Shown here one piece after another: positions 25,844 to 34,885 of a stretch of DNA of 64,000 bases. Numbering within the stretch: the stretch's first letter is position 1; the number at the start of each line of letters is the position of its first letter. The stretch is from contig NZ_JANLNM010000010.1 in assembly GCF_024701975.1 (NCBI RefSeq), forward strand, positions 124,001 through 188,000. The letters run 5' to 3'. This stretch comes from Variovorax sp. ZS18.2.2 (lineage in GTDB: Bacteria; Pseudomonadota; Gammaproteobacteria; Burkholderiales; Burkholderiaceae_C). The position numbers and the translations under genes were made by a program. Below the pieces are notes generated by a model. It saw nothing but the letters and a program-made list of their open reading frames with translations, did not search any database and had not been told where the DNA came from.

Positions 25844-26616
25844 GCCATCGCCATGTCGGTCTTGCGTTGCGCCCAGCCGGTCATCCGCCGCTCGACCAGC
25901 GAGGAGACGGCATACAGTGCCACGCCCATCGCCGCGAGCAGGAAGAGTCCGGCGAACACCATCGGCACATCGAAATTGCCGCTGGCGATCATCATCACCG
26001 TGCCGATGCCCTGGTTGGCCGCAACCGTTTCGCTCAGCACCGTGCCCACGAAAGCCAGCGTGATCGCGATCTTGAGCGAGGCGAAGAGATAGGGCAGCGC
26101 GCGCGGCAGGCCCACGTTCCACAGGATGTCGCGCTTTCTCGCGCCGAGCACGCGCAGCACGTCTTCCAGCTCGGGCTCGGTGCTCGCGAGGCCGGTGGCC
26201 ACGTTCACCACCACCGGGAAGACGCTGATCACCATCGAGGTCAGGATCGCCGGCACGGTGCCCGCGCCGAACCACACCACGAAGAGCGGCACCACCGCCA
26301 CCTTCGGAATGCTGGAGAAACCCACCAGCAGCGGATAGGTCACGTCGTAGGCCAGCTTCGACGAGCCGATCACCACGCCGATGGCGATGCCCGCGCCCAC
26401 GCCCAGCACGAATCCCGCGAGCGTGGTGTAGAGCGTCTGCACGGTGTGCGGCCACAAGAGCGGCATCTTCTGGACCAGCACCAGCGCGATCTGGCTCGGG
26501 CGCGGCAGGATCAGGTCGGACACACCGAAGGCCAGGCAGACCACCTCCCACAGCACGAAGAAGCCGATGAGCGCGCCCGCGGAAAGCAGGCGCTGCCGTG
26601 CGAGCGGCGCAATCAT
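25840..26616 (-). CDS. ABC transporter permease (SsuC/ThiX-like)
   Basis: A 258-residue inner-membrane protein with about six helices and the EAA-type cytoplasmic loop LEDVLRVLGARKRDILWNVGLP (given in part: LRVLGARKRDILWNVGLP), which docks the ATPase. It belongs to the BPD_transp_1 family that partners NMT1/SsuA-type binding proteins. It overlaps the ATPase gene upstream and the DUF3830 gene downstream, each by 4 nt. A single permease gene implies a homodimer. Confidence 0.9.
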   Translation of the reverse strand: MIAPLARQRLLSAGALIGFFVLWEVVCLAFGVSDLILPRPSQIALVLVQKMPLLWPHTVQTLYTTLAGFVLGVGAGIAIGVVIGSSKLAYDVTYPLLVGFSSIPKVAVVPLFVVWFGAGTVPAILTSMVISVFPVVVNVATGLASTEPELEDVLRVLGARKRDILWNVGLPRALPYLFASLKIAITLAFVGTVLSETVAANQGIGTVMMIASGNFDVPMVFAGLFLLAAMGVALYAVSSLVERRMTGWAQRKTDMAMA

Positions 26617-27503
26617 GCGGCCACCTCTTCGAGCGCGTGCGCCTCTGCCAATGCCGGCGCCGCCGGCACGGCATCGCTCTCGCGGCGCGCCTGGGCGATG
26701 CGCATGCGCAGCTGCTGCACCAGCGCCGCGAACTCGGGCGCGTAGCTGCTCTCCAGCGTGCGCGGCCGCGCGAAGTCCACCTCGCGCGTTTCGAGAATGC
26801 GCCCCGGCCGCGCGCTCATCACGCAGATGCGGTTGGCCAGGTAGGCCGATTCGCGCAGGTCGTGCGTCACCAGCAGCACGGTCGGCCGCCTGGCGATCCA
26901 CAGCGTCTGCATGATGTCCCATAGCTCCTCGCGCGTAAACTGGTCGAGCGCGCCGAAGGGCTCGTCGAGCAGCAGCAGCTCGGGCTCGTGCACCAGCGCG
27001 CGGCACAGCGAGGCGCGCTGCAGCATGCCGCCCGACAGCTGCCACGGCCGCTTGTCGCCGAAGCCCTTGAGCCCCACCTGCGCGAGCAGCGCGTCGGCGC
27101 GCTCGGCGTATTCGCCGCGCTTCTTGCTGCGGTAGTGCTGGCGGAAGGGCTCGACGATCTTCAGCGGGATCATCACGTTCTCGCGGATCGTAAGCCACGG
27201 CAGCATGGTCGGGTTCTGGAAGGCGAGGCCGATGCGAAGGCGCGGCGCGGGCGACGCATGCGCGCCGGCCGCAACCACGGTGCCGGCCGCGCCCACCTCG
27301 CGCCCGCCGGCGATCACCGCGCCCGCGCTCGGCCGCAGCAGGCCCGCCACCAGTTTCAGGATGGTCGACTTGCCGCATCCGCTCGGGCCCACGAGCGCGA
27401 CGAAGTCGCCCTTCTCGATGTCCAGCGTCGTGTGGTCCAGGGCGATGGTGCCGCCGCCGTAGCGCAGCATCACGTCGGACAGTTGGATGAATGCGTTGCC
27501 CAT
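26613..27503 (-). CDS. ABC transporter ATP-binding protein (SsuB-like)
   Basis: A 296-residue ATPase with Walker A GPSGCGKST, Q-loop LAFQNPTMLPWLT, signature LSGGMLQRASLCRAL, Walker B LLLLDEPFGALD and VTHDLRESAYLAN. An insert of about 15 residues before the Q-loop (GAAGTVVAAGAHASPAP) is unusual for the family. The start ATG 27501-27503 fits the domain. It follows the cyanuric acid hydrolase/barbiturase gene by 8 nt. With the permease and one or both binding proteins it forms the importer of operon A. Confidence 0.9.
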   Translation of the reverse strand: MGNAFIQLSDVMLRYGGGTIALDHTTLDIEKGDFVALVGPSGCGKSTILKLVAGLLRPSAGAVIAGGREVGAAGTVVAAGAHASPAPRLRIGLAFQNPTMLPWLTIRENVMIPLKIVEPFRQHYRSKKRGEYAERADALLAQVGLKGFGDKRPWQLSGGMLQRASLCRALVHEPELLLLDEPFGALDQFTREELWDIMQTLWIARRPTVLLVTHDLRESAYLANRICVMSARPGRILETREVDFARPRTLESSYAPEFAALVQQLRMRIAQARRESDAVPAAPALAEAHALEEVAA

Positions 27504-27511
27504 GAGGTCCT

Positions 27512-28669
27512 TCAGGAAAAGACAGAAGAAGAAAAGGCCGTGTCGTCGTCCATCCGCAGGATCGCGGCGACGGGTCCGCCGCCCGCGGGGCCCTGATGCT
27601 CGGCGCCGCCCGACACATACAGCGCCGTGTGGCCGGCCACCGAAGCCAGCACGCCGCCCACCACGGCGCGCGCATGACGGGTCGAGTGGATGTCGGAGTC
27701 GTTGAGCATGGTGTGGCGGGCATCGCGCACGCGGCCGTCCGGGCTGGCCTCGGCCTTCGCGAGCAGGTTCACGAGGCGCGCGGACAGGGCCTGTGCATCC
27801 CGTTCCGCGTCGAGGCCGAAGGCATCGCGCAGCAGCGCGCGCACGCTCGCGGCGTCGATCGCATCGCGCATCACCGCATGGGCGATGCGGAACGCGGATG
27901 CGCTGCCTTCCGTCTCGCCGAGCACGATGACAACGTTGCCTTCCAGCTCGATGCCGGCCGATGCCGAGGCGCGCGCGGAGAACAGCCGCCAGTCGCTCAT
28001 CACGCTCGCGTCGCCGATCTCTTCGCGCACGACCTCGCCCAGCGCCACCGCCACGCCGAGCGCCGACGCACCGCGCGAATAGCCCATCGACTCGTAGCTG
28101 TCGTGGGTGGCCGGCGAGGCGCCGCGCGCCAGCGCCGCCGATACCTTCGCCGAGGTGAGCAGCGGGCACTTGACCTGCACGAAGTGCACGTCGTCCGCGC
28201 TCCGGATGCCGGCATCGCGCATGGCCTCGGCGACGGCTTCGGCCGTGGCATCGATCTGCGCGGCACGACCCATTTCCTCCGGCAGGAAGTCGCGCGTCTG
28301 TGCAATGCCGACCACCAGGCGCTTGCCCTTGACTGCAGAAGCACCGGACACCCAGCGCCGCGCGAACACGGTGAAGTGCGGCGACAGCACGCCCTCGGTG
28401 CCGCCCGACATCACCAGCGCGACGCGCCCATGCACCGCTTCGGGCGTGCAGCCGAGCGCGGGTGCGAGCAGGTGGCACCACGCCGCGGATGCGTACTCGC
28501 GCGTGAAATCGTTGACGCAGCCGTTGCCTTCGGTCTTGCCCATCACGGCCACGATGTCGGACGCGACGATCTCGCCCGCATCGATCAGCGCCTTCACGCC
28601 GCGCAGGTCGCCCGGCCCGCTGCACGGAATGCGCCAGACCTGCACCTGCTGCACACGCGTGGTGCTCAT
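27512..28669 (-). CDS. cyanuric acid amidohydrolase / barbiturase
   Basis: A 385-residue ring-opening amidohydrolase of the Toblerone-fold AtzD/TrzD/barbiturase family, which uses three Ser-Lys pairs across three internal repeats. Diagnostic motifs are GKTEGNGCVNDFTR (K45 region), VMSGGTEGVLSPH (S88 region), VKCPLLTSAKV and HQGPAGGGPVAAI near the C-terminus. Length matches the family (about 355-385). Sequence inspection cannot separate cyanuric acid hydrolase (product carboxybiuret, then biuret) from barbiturase (product ureidomalonate). A biuret hydrolase and allophanate hydrolase about 14-22 kb away favour the cyanurate route. The start overlaps the stop of the upstream cyclic amidohydrolase by 4 nt. 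Confidence 0.9.
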   Translation of the reverse strand: MSTTRVQQVQVWRIPCSGPGDLRGVKALIDAGEIVASDIVAVMGKTEGNGCVNDFTREYASAAWCHLLAPALGCTPEAVHGRVALVMSGGTEGVLSPHFTVFARRWVSGASAVKGKRLVVGIAQTRDFLPEEMGRAAQIDATAEAVAEAMRDAGIRSADDVHFVQVKCPLLTSAKVSAALARGASPATHDSYESMGYSRGASALGVAVALGEVVREEIGDASVMSDWRLFSARASASAGIELEGNVVIVLGETEGSASAFRIAHAVMRDAIDAASVRALLRDAFGLDAERDAQALSARLVNLLAKAEASPDGRVRDARHTMLNDSDIHSTRHARAVVGGVLASVAGHTALYVSGGAEHQGPAGGGPVAAILRMDDDTAFSSSVFS

Positions 28670-30138
28670 GCCTCGTTCCAGTCCACCGCGCCCACCGGCA
28701 CGGCGGTCGCAGGCACGCCGGGCGGCGTCTTCAGGATCGCGCTGCTGTAGTGCTCGGTGTTGCGCGGCGCGGGCGTGGGCATCTTCTGCACGCCCTTCAC
28801 CGAACGCCCCCAGCCGACCGCATCGGTCACCAGCTTGCCTTCGCGCATCACGAAGCGCCCGCGCAGCAGCGTGTGCAGCGGGTAGCCCTGCACCGCGCGG
28901 CCGTTCCACGGCGAGATCTTGCTGATGCTCTGCAGCTTGTTCTGCGACAGCGTGCCGGCGCGCTGCATGTCGACGATGGCGATGTCCGCGTGCGCGCCCG
29001 GTGCGATCACGCCCTTGGTGCCGTACAGGCCCCAGGCCTTGGCCGGGTTCACCGCGCTCCAGCGCACGTAGTCCATCAGCGTCGCGCGCTCGCGGTTCAC
29101 TTCGGTCAGCATCAGCGGCATCTGCGTCTCGACGCCCGGAAAACCGCAGTCGCAGTCCCAGATGCTCTCGCGGGTTTTCTCTTCCGGCGTGTGCGGCGCG
29201 TGGTCGGTGGCGATCATGTCCAGCGTGCCGTCGAGCAGCGCGTCCCACAGCGGCTGGTTGTGGCGCGCCTCTCGGATCGGCGGGTTGAGCCGCATCACGC
29301 CGCCCAGCTTCAGCATGTGGCCGGTGTTCAGCAACAGGTACTGCGGGCAGGTCTCGGCCGTCACGTCCACGCCGCGGCGCTTGGCTTCGCGCAGCAGGAA
29401 GAGCGAATCGGCCGCGCTGTGGTGCGCGATGTGCACGCGCGCGCCGGTCCATTCGGCCAGCGTGAGCACGCGGCCGATGGCCTCGATCTCGGCCACGGCG
29501 GGCCGCGCGGCCAGGTGGGCCATGGCATCGATGCGGCCGGCCGCCTGCATCTTCTTCTGGCGGCGCTGCAGGATCGACGAGTTTTCCGCATGCACCACCG
29601 TGCGGATGCCCAGCGGCGCGAGCTTCTCGAAGCCTTCGAGCAGCGCACCGTCGGTGGGCGCGGGCAGGTTGCCGAAGGTGTTGCCGACGAAGGCCTTGAA
29701 GCTCGTGACGCCGGCGTCGAGCAGTTCCTCGAGCCGGTCGACCGTGTCGTCGCCCAACAGGCCGTGGATGCCGAAGTCGCAGTACGAGGACTCGGCCGCC
29801 TTCTGCTTGATGCGCAGCGCCTCGACGGTGCCGGTCGACGGGTTGGTGTTGGGCATCTCGAACACCGTGGTCACGCCGCCCATCGCGGCAGCGGCCGAGC
29901 CGGTCTTCCAGGTTTCCTTGTTCGGATAGCCGGGGTCGCGGAAATGCACGTGGCTGTCGATGGCACCGGGCAGCAGGTAGAGGCCGTCGGCGCGCATCTC
30001 CTCGCGCGCGGGCGGCATGGTGTCGTCATGGCCGACGGCCACGATGCGCTCGCCGGCAATGGCCACGCTGGCTTCGATGATCTGGTCCGCAGAGACCACG
30101 CGGGCGCCGCGGATGACGAGGTCGACTTCTTTTTGCAT
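28666..30138 (-). CDS. cyclic amidohydrolase (dihydroorotase/allantoinase/hydantoinase family)
   Basis: A 490-residue binuclear metal enzyme that hydrolyses cyclic amides. The ligand set is complete: H63 and H65 in SHVHFRDPG, carboxylated Lys K148 in SFKAFVG, H183 in VVHAEN, H239 in HIAHHS and D312 in IATDHAPH. A strong GAGGAGG lies upstream of ATG 30138; the longer frame to 30189 is not needed. The enzyme is not next to other pyr genes, so a catabolic hydantoinase or allantoinase-type role on a ureide ring is more likely than dihydroorotase. It is translationally coupled to the barbiturase-family gene. Confidence 0.85.
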   Translation of the reverse strand: MQKEVDLVIRGARVVSADQIIEASVAIAGERIVAVGHDDTMPPAREEMRADGLYLLPGAIDSHVHFRDPGYPNKETWKTGSAAAAMGGVTTVFEMPNTNPSTGTVEALRIKQKAAESSYCDFGIHGLLGDDTVDRLEELLDAGVTSFKAFVGNTFGNLPAPTDGALLEGFEKLAPLGIRTVVHAENSSILQRRQKKMQAAGRIDAMAHLAARPAVAEIEAIGRVLTLAEWTGARVHIAHHSAADSLFLLREAKRRGVDVTAETCPQYLLLNTGHMLKLGGVMRLNPPIREARHNQPLWDALLDGTLDMIATDHAPHTPEEKTRESIWDCDCGFPGVETQMPLMLTEVNRERATLMDYVRWSAVNPAKAWGLYGTKGVIAPGAHADIAIVDMQRAGTLSQNKLQSISKISPWNGRAVQGYPLHTLLRGRFVMREGKLVTDAVGWGRSVKGVQKMPTPAPRNTEHYSSAILKTPPGVPATAVPVGAVDWNEA

Positions 30139-30148
30139 CGCGGCCTCC

Positions 30149-30940
30149 TCAGAGCATCGCCCAGCCGCCATCGACGGGCAGGTCGACACCGGTGATCTGG
30201 CGCGACACCTCGCTCGCCATGAAGAGGCAGGCGTTGGCCACGTCCGCGTCGGTGGAGACGCGGCGCAGCGCGTAGTCGGCCGCGTGCCGCGTCATCGCCT
30301 CTTCCAGCGTGATGCCCAGTTTCCCGGCCATGTTGGCGCAGACCTTCTCGCGAAAGCGCGGCCCGTCGACCATGCCGGGCGCCACGCAATTCACGTTGAT
30401 GCCATGCGGCCCGGCCTCCAGCGCAAAGCTCTTGGTGATGCCGCGCAGGCCCCATTTGGAGGCCGAATACGCCATGCGGCCGGCGCGCCCGCGCATGCCG
30501 AAGGTGCCGCCCACGTTGACCACCTTGCCGCTCTTGCGCGCGACCATGCCGGGCAGCACGGCGCGCATGGTGTTGAAGCAGCCGGTCATGTTGAGCCGCA
30601 CGATCTCGTCGAACTCCTCGGTGGTGGTTTCCCAGCCGGTCTTGCCGATGGGCCCCGAGCCGCCGGCCACGTTCACCAGCACGTCGATGCGACCGAAGGC
30701 TTCCAGCGCATGCGCCGCCAGCGCCTCGGTCTGTGCACCCACGGTCAGGTCGCAGGGCACGACGATCGCCGCGACGCCGAGCGCGCGGGCTTCCGCGGCC
30801 ACGGGTTCGATGGCGCCGGTGTCGCGCCCGGCCAGCACCAGCTTCGTGCCTTCGCGCGCGAAGGCCAGCGTGACGGCGCGTCCCATGCCCTTGGCCGGGC
30901 CGGTGATGAGCGCCACCTTGTCTTTGAGTTGCAGGTCCAT
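30149..30940 (-). CDS. short-chain dehydrogenase/reductase
   Basis: A 263-residue classical SDR with the cofactor motif TGPAKGMG (about 13-20), NVAGG (NNAG-like), catalytic Tyr-Lys in YSASKWG and the downstream NCVAPGMVDGP. Gly-rich loop spacing is normal; the Asn of the usual NNAG is changed to V. It probably oxidises or reduces a carbonyl or hydroxyl group on an operon A intermediate. The cofactor preference cannot be read with confidence. It is spaced 10-14 nt from its neighbours in operon A. Confidence 0.85.
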   Translation of the reverse strand: MDLQLKDKVALITGPAKGMGRAVTLAFAREGTKLVLAGRDTGAIEPVAAEARALGVAAIVVPCDLTVGAQTEALAAHALEAFGRIDVLVNVAGGSGPIGKTGWETTTEEFDEIVRLNMTGCFNTMRAVLPGMVARKSGKVVNVGGTFGMRGRAGRMAYSASKWGLRGITKSFALEAGPHGINVNCVAPGMVDGPRFREKVCANMAGKLGITLEEAMTRHAADYALRRVSTDADVANACLFMASEVSRQITGVDLPVDGGWAML

Positions 30941-30954
30941 GTCGTTACTCGCTT

Positions 30955-32019
30955 TCAGTTCGATGCGTTCAATGTCTTGGAGGGGCGCTCGGCGCGCGCG
31001 GGCAGGAAGCTGCGGTCGAACACCTCGGCCGTTGCCGGCGTGCGCGGCAGCTGGTTGGCGTCCACCACGATGTCGATGGATTTCTTCAGGCGCGCGTCGT
31101 CCACGTCGCCCAGGCCGATGCGGGCCACCTCGGGGTGGCTCATGTCGTTGCGCAGCGTGGCGAACAGCTTTTCTTTTTCAACCTCGCGCTTGAGCAGCGG
31201 CTCGCGCTTCATGACGTAGTCGATGCCCATGTCCGGGTCGGCGATGACTTCCTTCACCGCGCGGTTCAGCGCCTTCACGAAACCTTGCACCGCCTTGGGG
31301 TTGTCGCGCACGAAGGTGCGCGAGAAGAACACGGCGTTGGAGTACAGGTCCATGCCGTTGTCGCCGTAGCGGATGAAGCGCAGGTCCTTCGCCGGATCGA
31401 GCCCCATCGCCTTGGCGCTGAAGCTCACGGTGGTCACGTAACCGAAGGCGGCGTCGATCTGCCCGCGCGTGAGCATCTGCTCGCGCAGGTTGGGCGCCAT
31501 GTTGGTGATGGTCACCTTGGCGGCATCGACCTTCGCGAGCTTGGCGAAGGCCGGGAACAGCTTCAGCGCGCCGTCGTTGGCAGGGCCGCCAATGGTTTTT
31601 CCTTCCAGGTCTTTGGGCGATTTGATCGGGCTGTCCTGCTTCACCACGATCGTGAAGGGCGGCGTGTTGTAGAGCATGTAGACCGCCACCGGCGCGTCGG
31701 CCGGGCGCTTCGATGCGAGGTCGATCAGCGCGTTGAGATCGCCGAAGCCGGCCTGGTAGGCGCCGGCCGCCACCTTGGGGATCGAGGCGGCGGAGCCCTC
31801 GCCCTGGTCGATCTGGACGTCCAGGCCCTCGGCCTTGAAGTAGCCCTTGTCCTGGGCCACGAAGAACCAAGCCTGCGGGCCTTCGTACTTCCAGTTGAGC
31901 ACGAGCTTGACCGGCACCTGCGCGGCGGCGCCAGTGGCTGCCAGGGCAAGGCCGGCGGCGGTGGCCAGCGCAGCGAGCGCGCGCACCGGGCGCAAGTTAG
32001 AGAAGAGAGACGGCGACAT
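30955..32019 (-). CDS. NMT1/THI5-type ABC solute-binding protein (paralogue 2)
   Basis: A 354-residue exported binding protein (signal peptide about 1-34, ending GAAAQ). It is closely similar along its length to the protein at 24350-25405: both carry AGFGD(L/V)NA, a TNMAPNL(R/Q)EQM motif, a YGD(N/H)G(M/V)DLY motif and a GDV(D/N)DAR motif. The shared pattern indicates duplication, with divergence in pocket residues (NWKYEGPQAWFF against DWKLQGIHAWYY). Two binding proteins with one permease/ATPase set suggest import of two related ligands. Confidence 0.87.
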   Translation of the reverse strand: MSPSLFSNLRPVRALAALATAAGLALAATGAAAQVPVKLVLNWKYEGPQAWFFVAQDKGYFKAEGLDVQIDQGEGSAASIPKVAAGAYQAGFGDLNALIDLASKRPADAPVAVYMLYNTPPFTIVVKQDSPIKSPKDLEGKTIGGPANDGALKLFPAFAKLAKVDAAKVTITNMAPNLREQMLTRGQIDAAFGYVTTVSFSAKAMGLDPAKDLRFIRYGDNGMDLYSNAVFFSRTFVRDNPKAVQGFVKALNRAVKEVIADPDMGIDYVMKREPLLKREVEKEKLFATLRNDMSHPEVARIGLGDVDDARLKKSIDIVVDANQLPRTPATAEVFDRSFLPARAERPSKTLNASN

Positions 32020-32030
32020 GCGAAGGACTC

Positions 32031-32852
32031 CTAGCGTTTCTTGGAAAGAGAGGACAGCGAATCAAGCAGGGACTCGGCGGTCGCCACGAACCCGTGCAGC
32101 TGCTGCACGATGAAATGAATGCCGCGCGTGACATAGGCGGGCGACGGGGTGCCGCACGCGTCCTTCAGCAACACGCAGTCGTAGCCGAGGAAGTTCGCGT
32201 CCTGCAGCGTCGAGAACACGCAGCGGTCGGTGTTGATGCCCGCGAACAGCAGCGTGGTGATGCCCTGCTGGCGCAGGATGCTGTCGAGCTCGTTGTCCCA
32301 GAAGCCGCTCAGGCGGTGCTTGTGGACGGTGATGTCGCTGGGCTCGACGGCCAGCTCGTCGATCACCTGCGCGCCCCATTCGCCCTGCACCAGCGAAGGA
32401 CCGTGGTCGATGGGCGAATGCTCCGCATAGCCGACGCCATCGGCGCTGCGCTTGCCCTTGAACTGCACCGTGGGCGAGAGGTTGAGGCGGTCCGCGCGAA
32501 TGCCCCAGTTGAGCCACACCACGGCACCGCCGGCCGCGCGCCACGCCGGCAGCAGCTGGGCGATGGCCGCGATCGGCTTGCGCGCCGCGCGGATGCCGAT
32601 GCCCTTCTGCGCGAACCAGCCCTCGGGGTGGCAGAAGTCGTTCTGCATGTCGACCACGACCAGCGCGCTGCGCGCGAGATCGAACTCGATGGGCTGCGGC
32701 TCGGCGGACATCTGCACCGGCAGCGGCCGCTTCGGTGCGCGCACCAGGCTGACGCGGCCGCCGGCCAGCGTCCACGCGTTGTGGGGCGCCGGGCCGAAGC
32801 GAACGGACGGTTGCTCTGTGTTGGTGCGCGAAGGCGCGGATCGGCGTGTCAT
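32031..32852 (-). CDS. isochorismatase-fold cysteine hydrolase (RutB/BiuH-like)
   Basis: A 273-residue amidohydrolase of the cysteine hydrolase family, first gene of operon A. The catalytic triad is D68 (VVVDMQNDF), K178 (VHKHRLSGF) and C211 (INTDRCVFS). Relatives remove carbamoyl groups (ureidoacrylate, biuret, N-carbamoylsarcosine). The segment FGPAPHNAWTL before the domain looks conserved in character, so I use the ATG at 32850-32852. A later ATG at 32711 would give 226 residues and a longer leader. The sigma-54-like element just upstream predicts a start of transcription nearly at the first ATG, which leaves the start choice open. Confidence 0.82.
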   Translation of the reverse strand: MTRRSAPSRTNTEQPSVRFGPAPHNAWTLAGGRVSLVRAPKRPLPVQMSAEPQPIEFDLARSALVVVDMQNDFCHPEGWFAQKGIGIRAARKPIAAIAQLLPAWRAAGGAVVWLNWGIRADRLNLSPTVQFKGKRSADGVGYAEHSPIDHGPSLVQGEWGAQVIDELAVEPSDITVHKHRLSGFWDNELDSILRQQGITTLLFAGINTDRCVFSTLQDANFLGYDCVLLKDACGTPSPAYVTRGIHFIVQQLHGFVATAESLLDSLSSLSKKR

Positions 32853-32865
32853 GCGATGCGGGCAC

Positions 32866-32881
32866 GCAGCCGACGTGCCAG
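32866..32881 (-). promoter_or_regulatory. candidate sigma-54 promoter of operon A
   Basis: On the minus strand the sequence reads CTGGCACG-TCGG-CTGC. The -24 element TGGCACG is perfect, the -12 element is CTGC instead of TTGC, and exactly 10 nt separate GG from GC. It lies 13 nt upstream of the first ATG of the 10-gene operon. No NtrC-type enhancer was identified by eye. Confidence 0.65.
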
Positions 32882-32922
32882 AAGGTGCTCCTGATCCGTA
32901 CCGATTCACGTACTGTGCATTG

Positions 32923-32949
32923 CCGTTGCGGCAACGGTGACCGCAACGG
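32923..32949. promoter_or_regulatory. candidate LysR operator repeats
   Basis: CCGTTGC at 32923-32929 and GCAACGG at 32931-32937 form a perfect 7-bp inverted repeat around one base. A third copy, GCAACGG, lies at 32943-32949, 12 bp on from the second. The array is in the 128-nt gap between operon A and the divergent LysR gene, where a LysR regulator normally binds. Confidence 0.6.
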
Positions 32950-32980
32950 TTCTGGCGCACTTCGTGCAACTGCCGCGGGC

Positions 32981-33879
32981 ATGAACCACCTTCGCTTTCT
33001 GCGCTACGCCGACGAGGTCGCCCGGGCCGGCTCGATCCGCCAGGCGGCCGAGCGGCTGCACGTTGCGCCCTCCGCCGTCAACCGCCGCATCCAGGACCTC
33101 GAGGAAGAACTGGGCACGCCGCTCTTCGAGCGATTACCGCGCGGCATGCGGCTCACCGCGGCGGGCGAGCTGTTCGTGCGCTACATCCGCGGGCGCGCAT
33201 CGGAGTTGGACCGCGTGCGCTCCGAGATCGAGGAGCTGCAGGGTTTGCGCCGCGGATCGGTGCGGCTGGTGGCGAGCCAGGCGCTCGCGCCGCGCTTCCT
33301 GCCGGCCGCCATCAACGACTTCGGCAAGACGCATCCGCTGGTGGGTTTCGACGCGCGCATCGGCGACCACGTGCAGGCGGCCGGCGCGTTGCGCAGTTTC
33401 GAGACCGACCTGGCGCTGGTGTTCAACCTCTCGCCCGAAGCCGACATCGAGCGCGTGTGCGCGGTCGAGCAGAAGCTCATGGCGATCATGCACAGGCGCC
33501 ATCCGCTGGCGAAAGCCAAGGCCTTGCGCCTGCGCGACTGCGCCGACTACCCGGTGGTGCTGCCGAACCGCGACACGGGCGGGCGCCAGCTGCTCGAGCG
33601 CTTTCTCGCGCGCAGTTCCACCTCGATCCGGGCCATGGTGGAGAGCAACAGCTTCGAGTTCCTGCGCGGCTGCCTGTACGACGGCCAGTCGATCTCGTTC
33701 CAGATGGCCATCGGCACCCGGACAGAAGACCCCAACATCGTGGCCCGGGACATCGAGGACCGCGGCTTTCCGCGCGGCGAACTGGTGCTGGCCAGCCTGC
33801 GCGGACGGCAGCTGCCGGTGATCGCTTATGCCTTCGCGGAGTTCCTGCGCAAGCGGCTTACCGAAACCCCAGAGGCGGA

Positions 33880-33883
<4 letters not shown>
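32981..33883 (+). CDS. LysR-family regulator of operon A (predicted)
   Basis: A 300-residue LysR-type regulator. The winged helix-turn-helix is at about 1-60 (MNHLRFLRYADEVARAGSIR, then QAAERLHVAPSAVNRRIQDLEE given in part), followed by a LysR substrate-binding domain (about 90-295). ATG 32981 is chosen because family sequence begins there. It is divergent from the 10-gene operon with repeated operator-like heptamers between, so control of that operon and itself is likely. The plasmid-borne cyanurate regulator AtzR is also a LysR protein, a parallel in family only. Confidence 0.85.
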
Positions 33884-34788
<905 letters not shown>

Positions 34789-34790
34789 AA

Positions 34791-34807
34791 GGATTCATGA
34801 TAAATCC
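34791..34807. promoter_or_regulatory. candidate LysR binding site (inverted repeat)
   Basis: GGATT at 34791-34795 and AATCC at 34803-34807 form an interrupted inverted repeat with a 7-bp AT-rich spacer, just upstream of the LysR start. The surrounding 97-nt gap is markedly more AT-rich than the coding regions. Confidence 0.4.
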
Positions 34808-34885
34808 ATAGCACATCTAAATTTCACAAATGGCTGACTTCCGTTCCCAATACGACCCGAGACAAACGGAAGACTTTCTAGAGCC

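Noticed and set aside
28666..30138. Calling the cyclic amidohydrolase pyrC
   Set aside because: It is in a catabolic operon next to a barbiturase-family gene and away from pyrE; the metal site is shared by allantoinases and hydantoinases.
32031..32852. Calling the operon A cysteine hydrolase RutB
   Set aside because: No RutA, RutC or RutD genes are present, and the triad is common to many ureide hydrolases.
32953..32968. TGGCGC-ACTTC-GTGCA on the plus strand, a possible sigma-54 site for the LysR gene
   Set aside because: Spacing is right, but each box has a mismatch and the predicted start of transcription would be at the LysR start codon. Too weak beside the two better sites.
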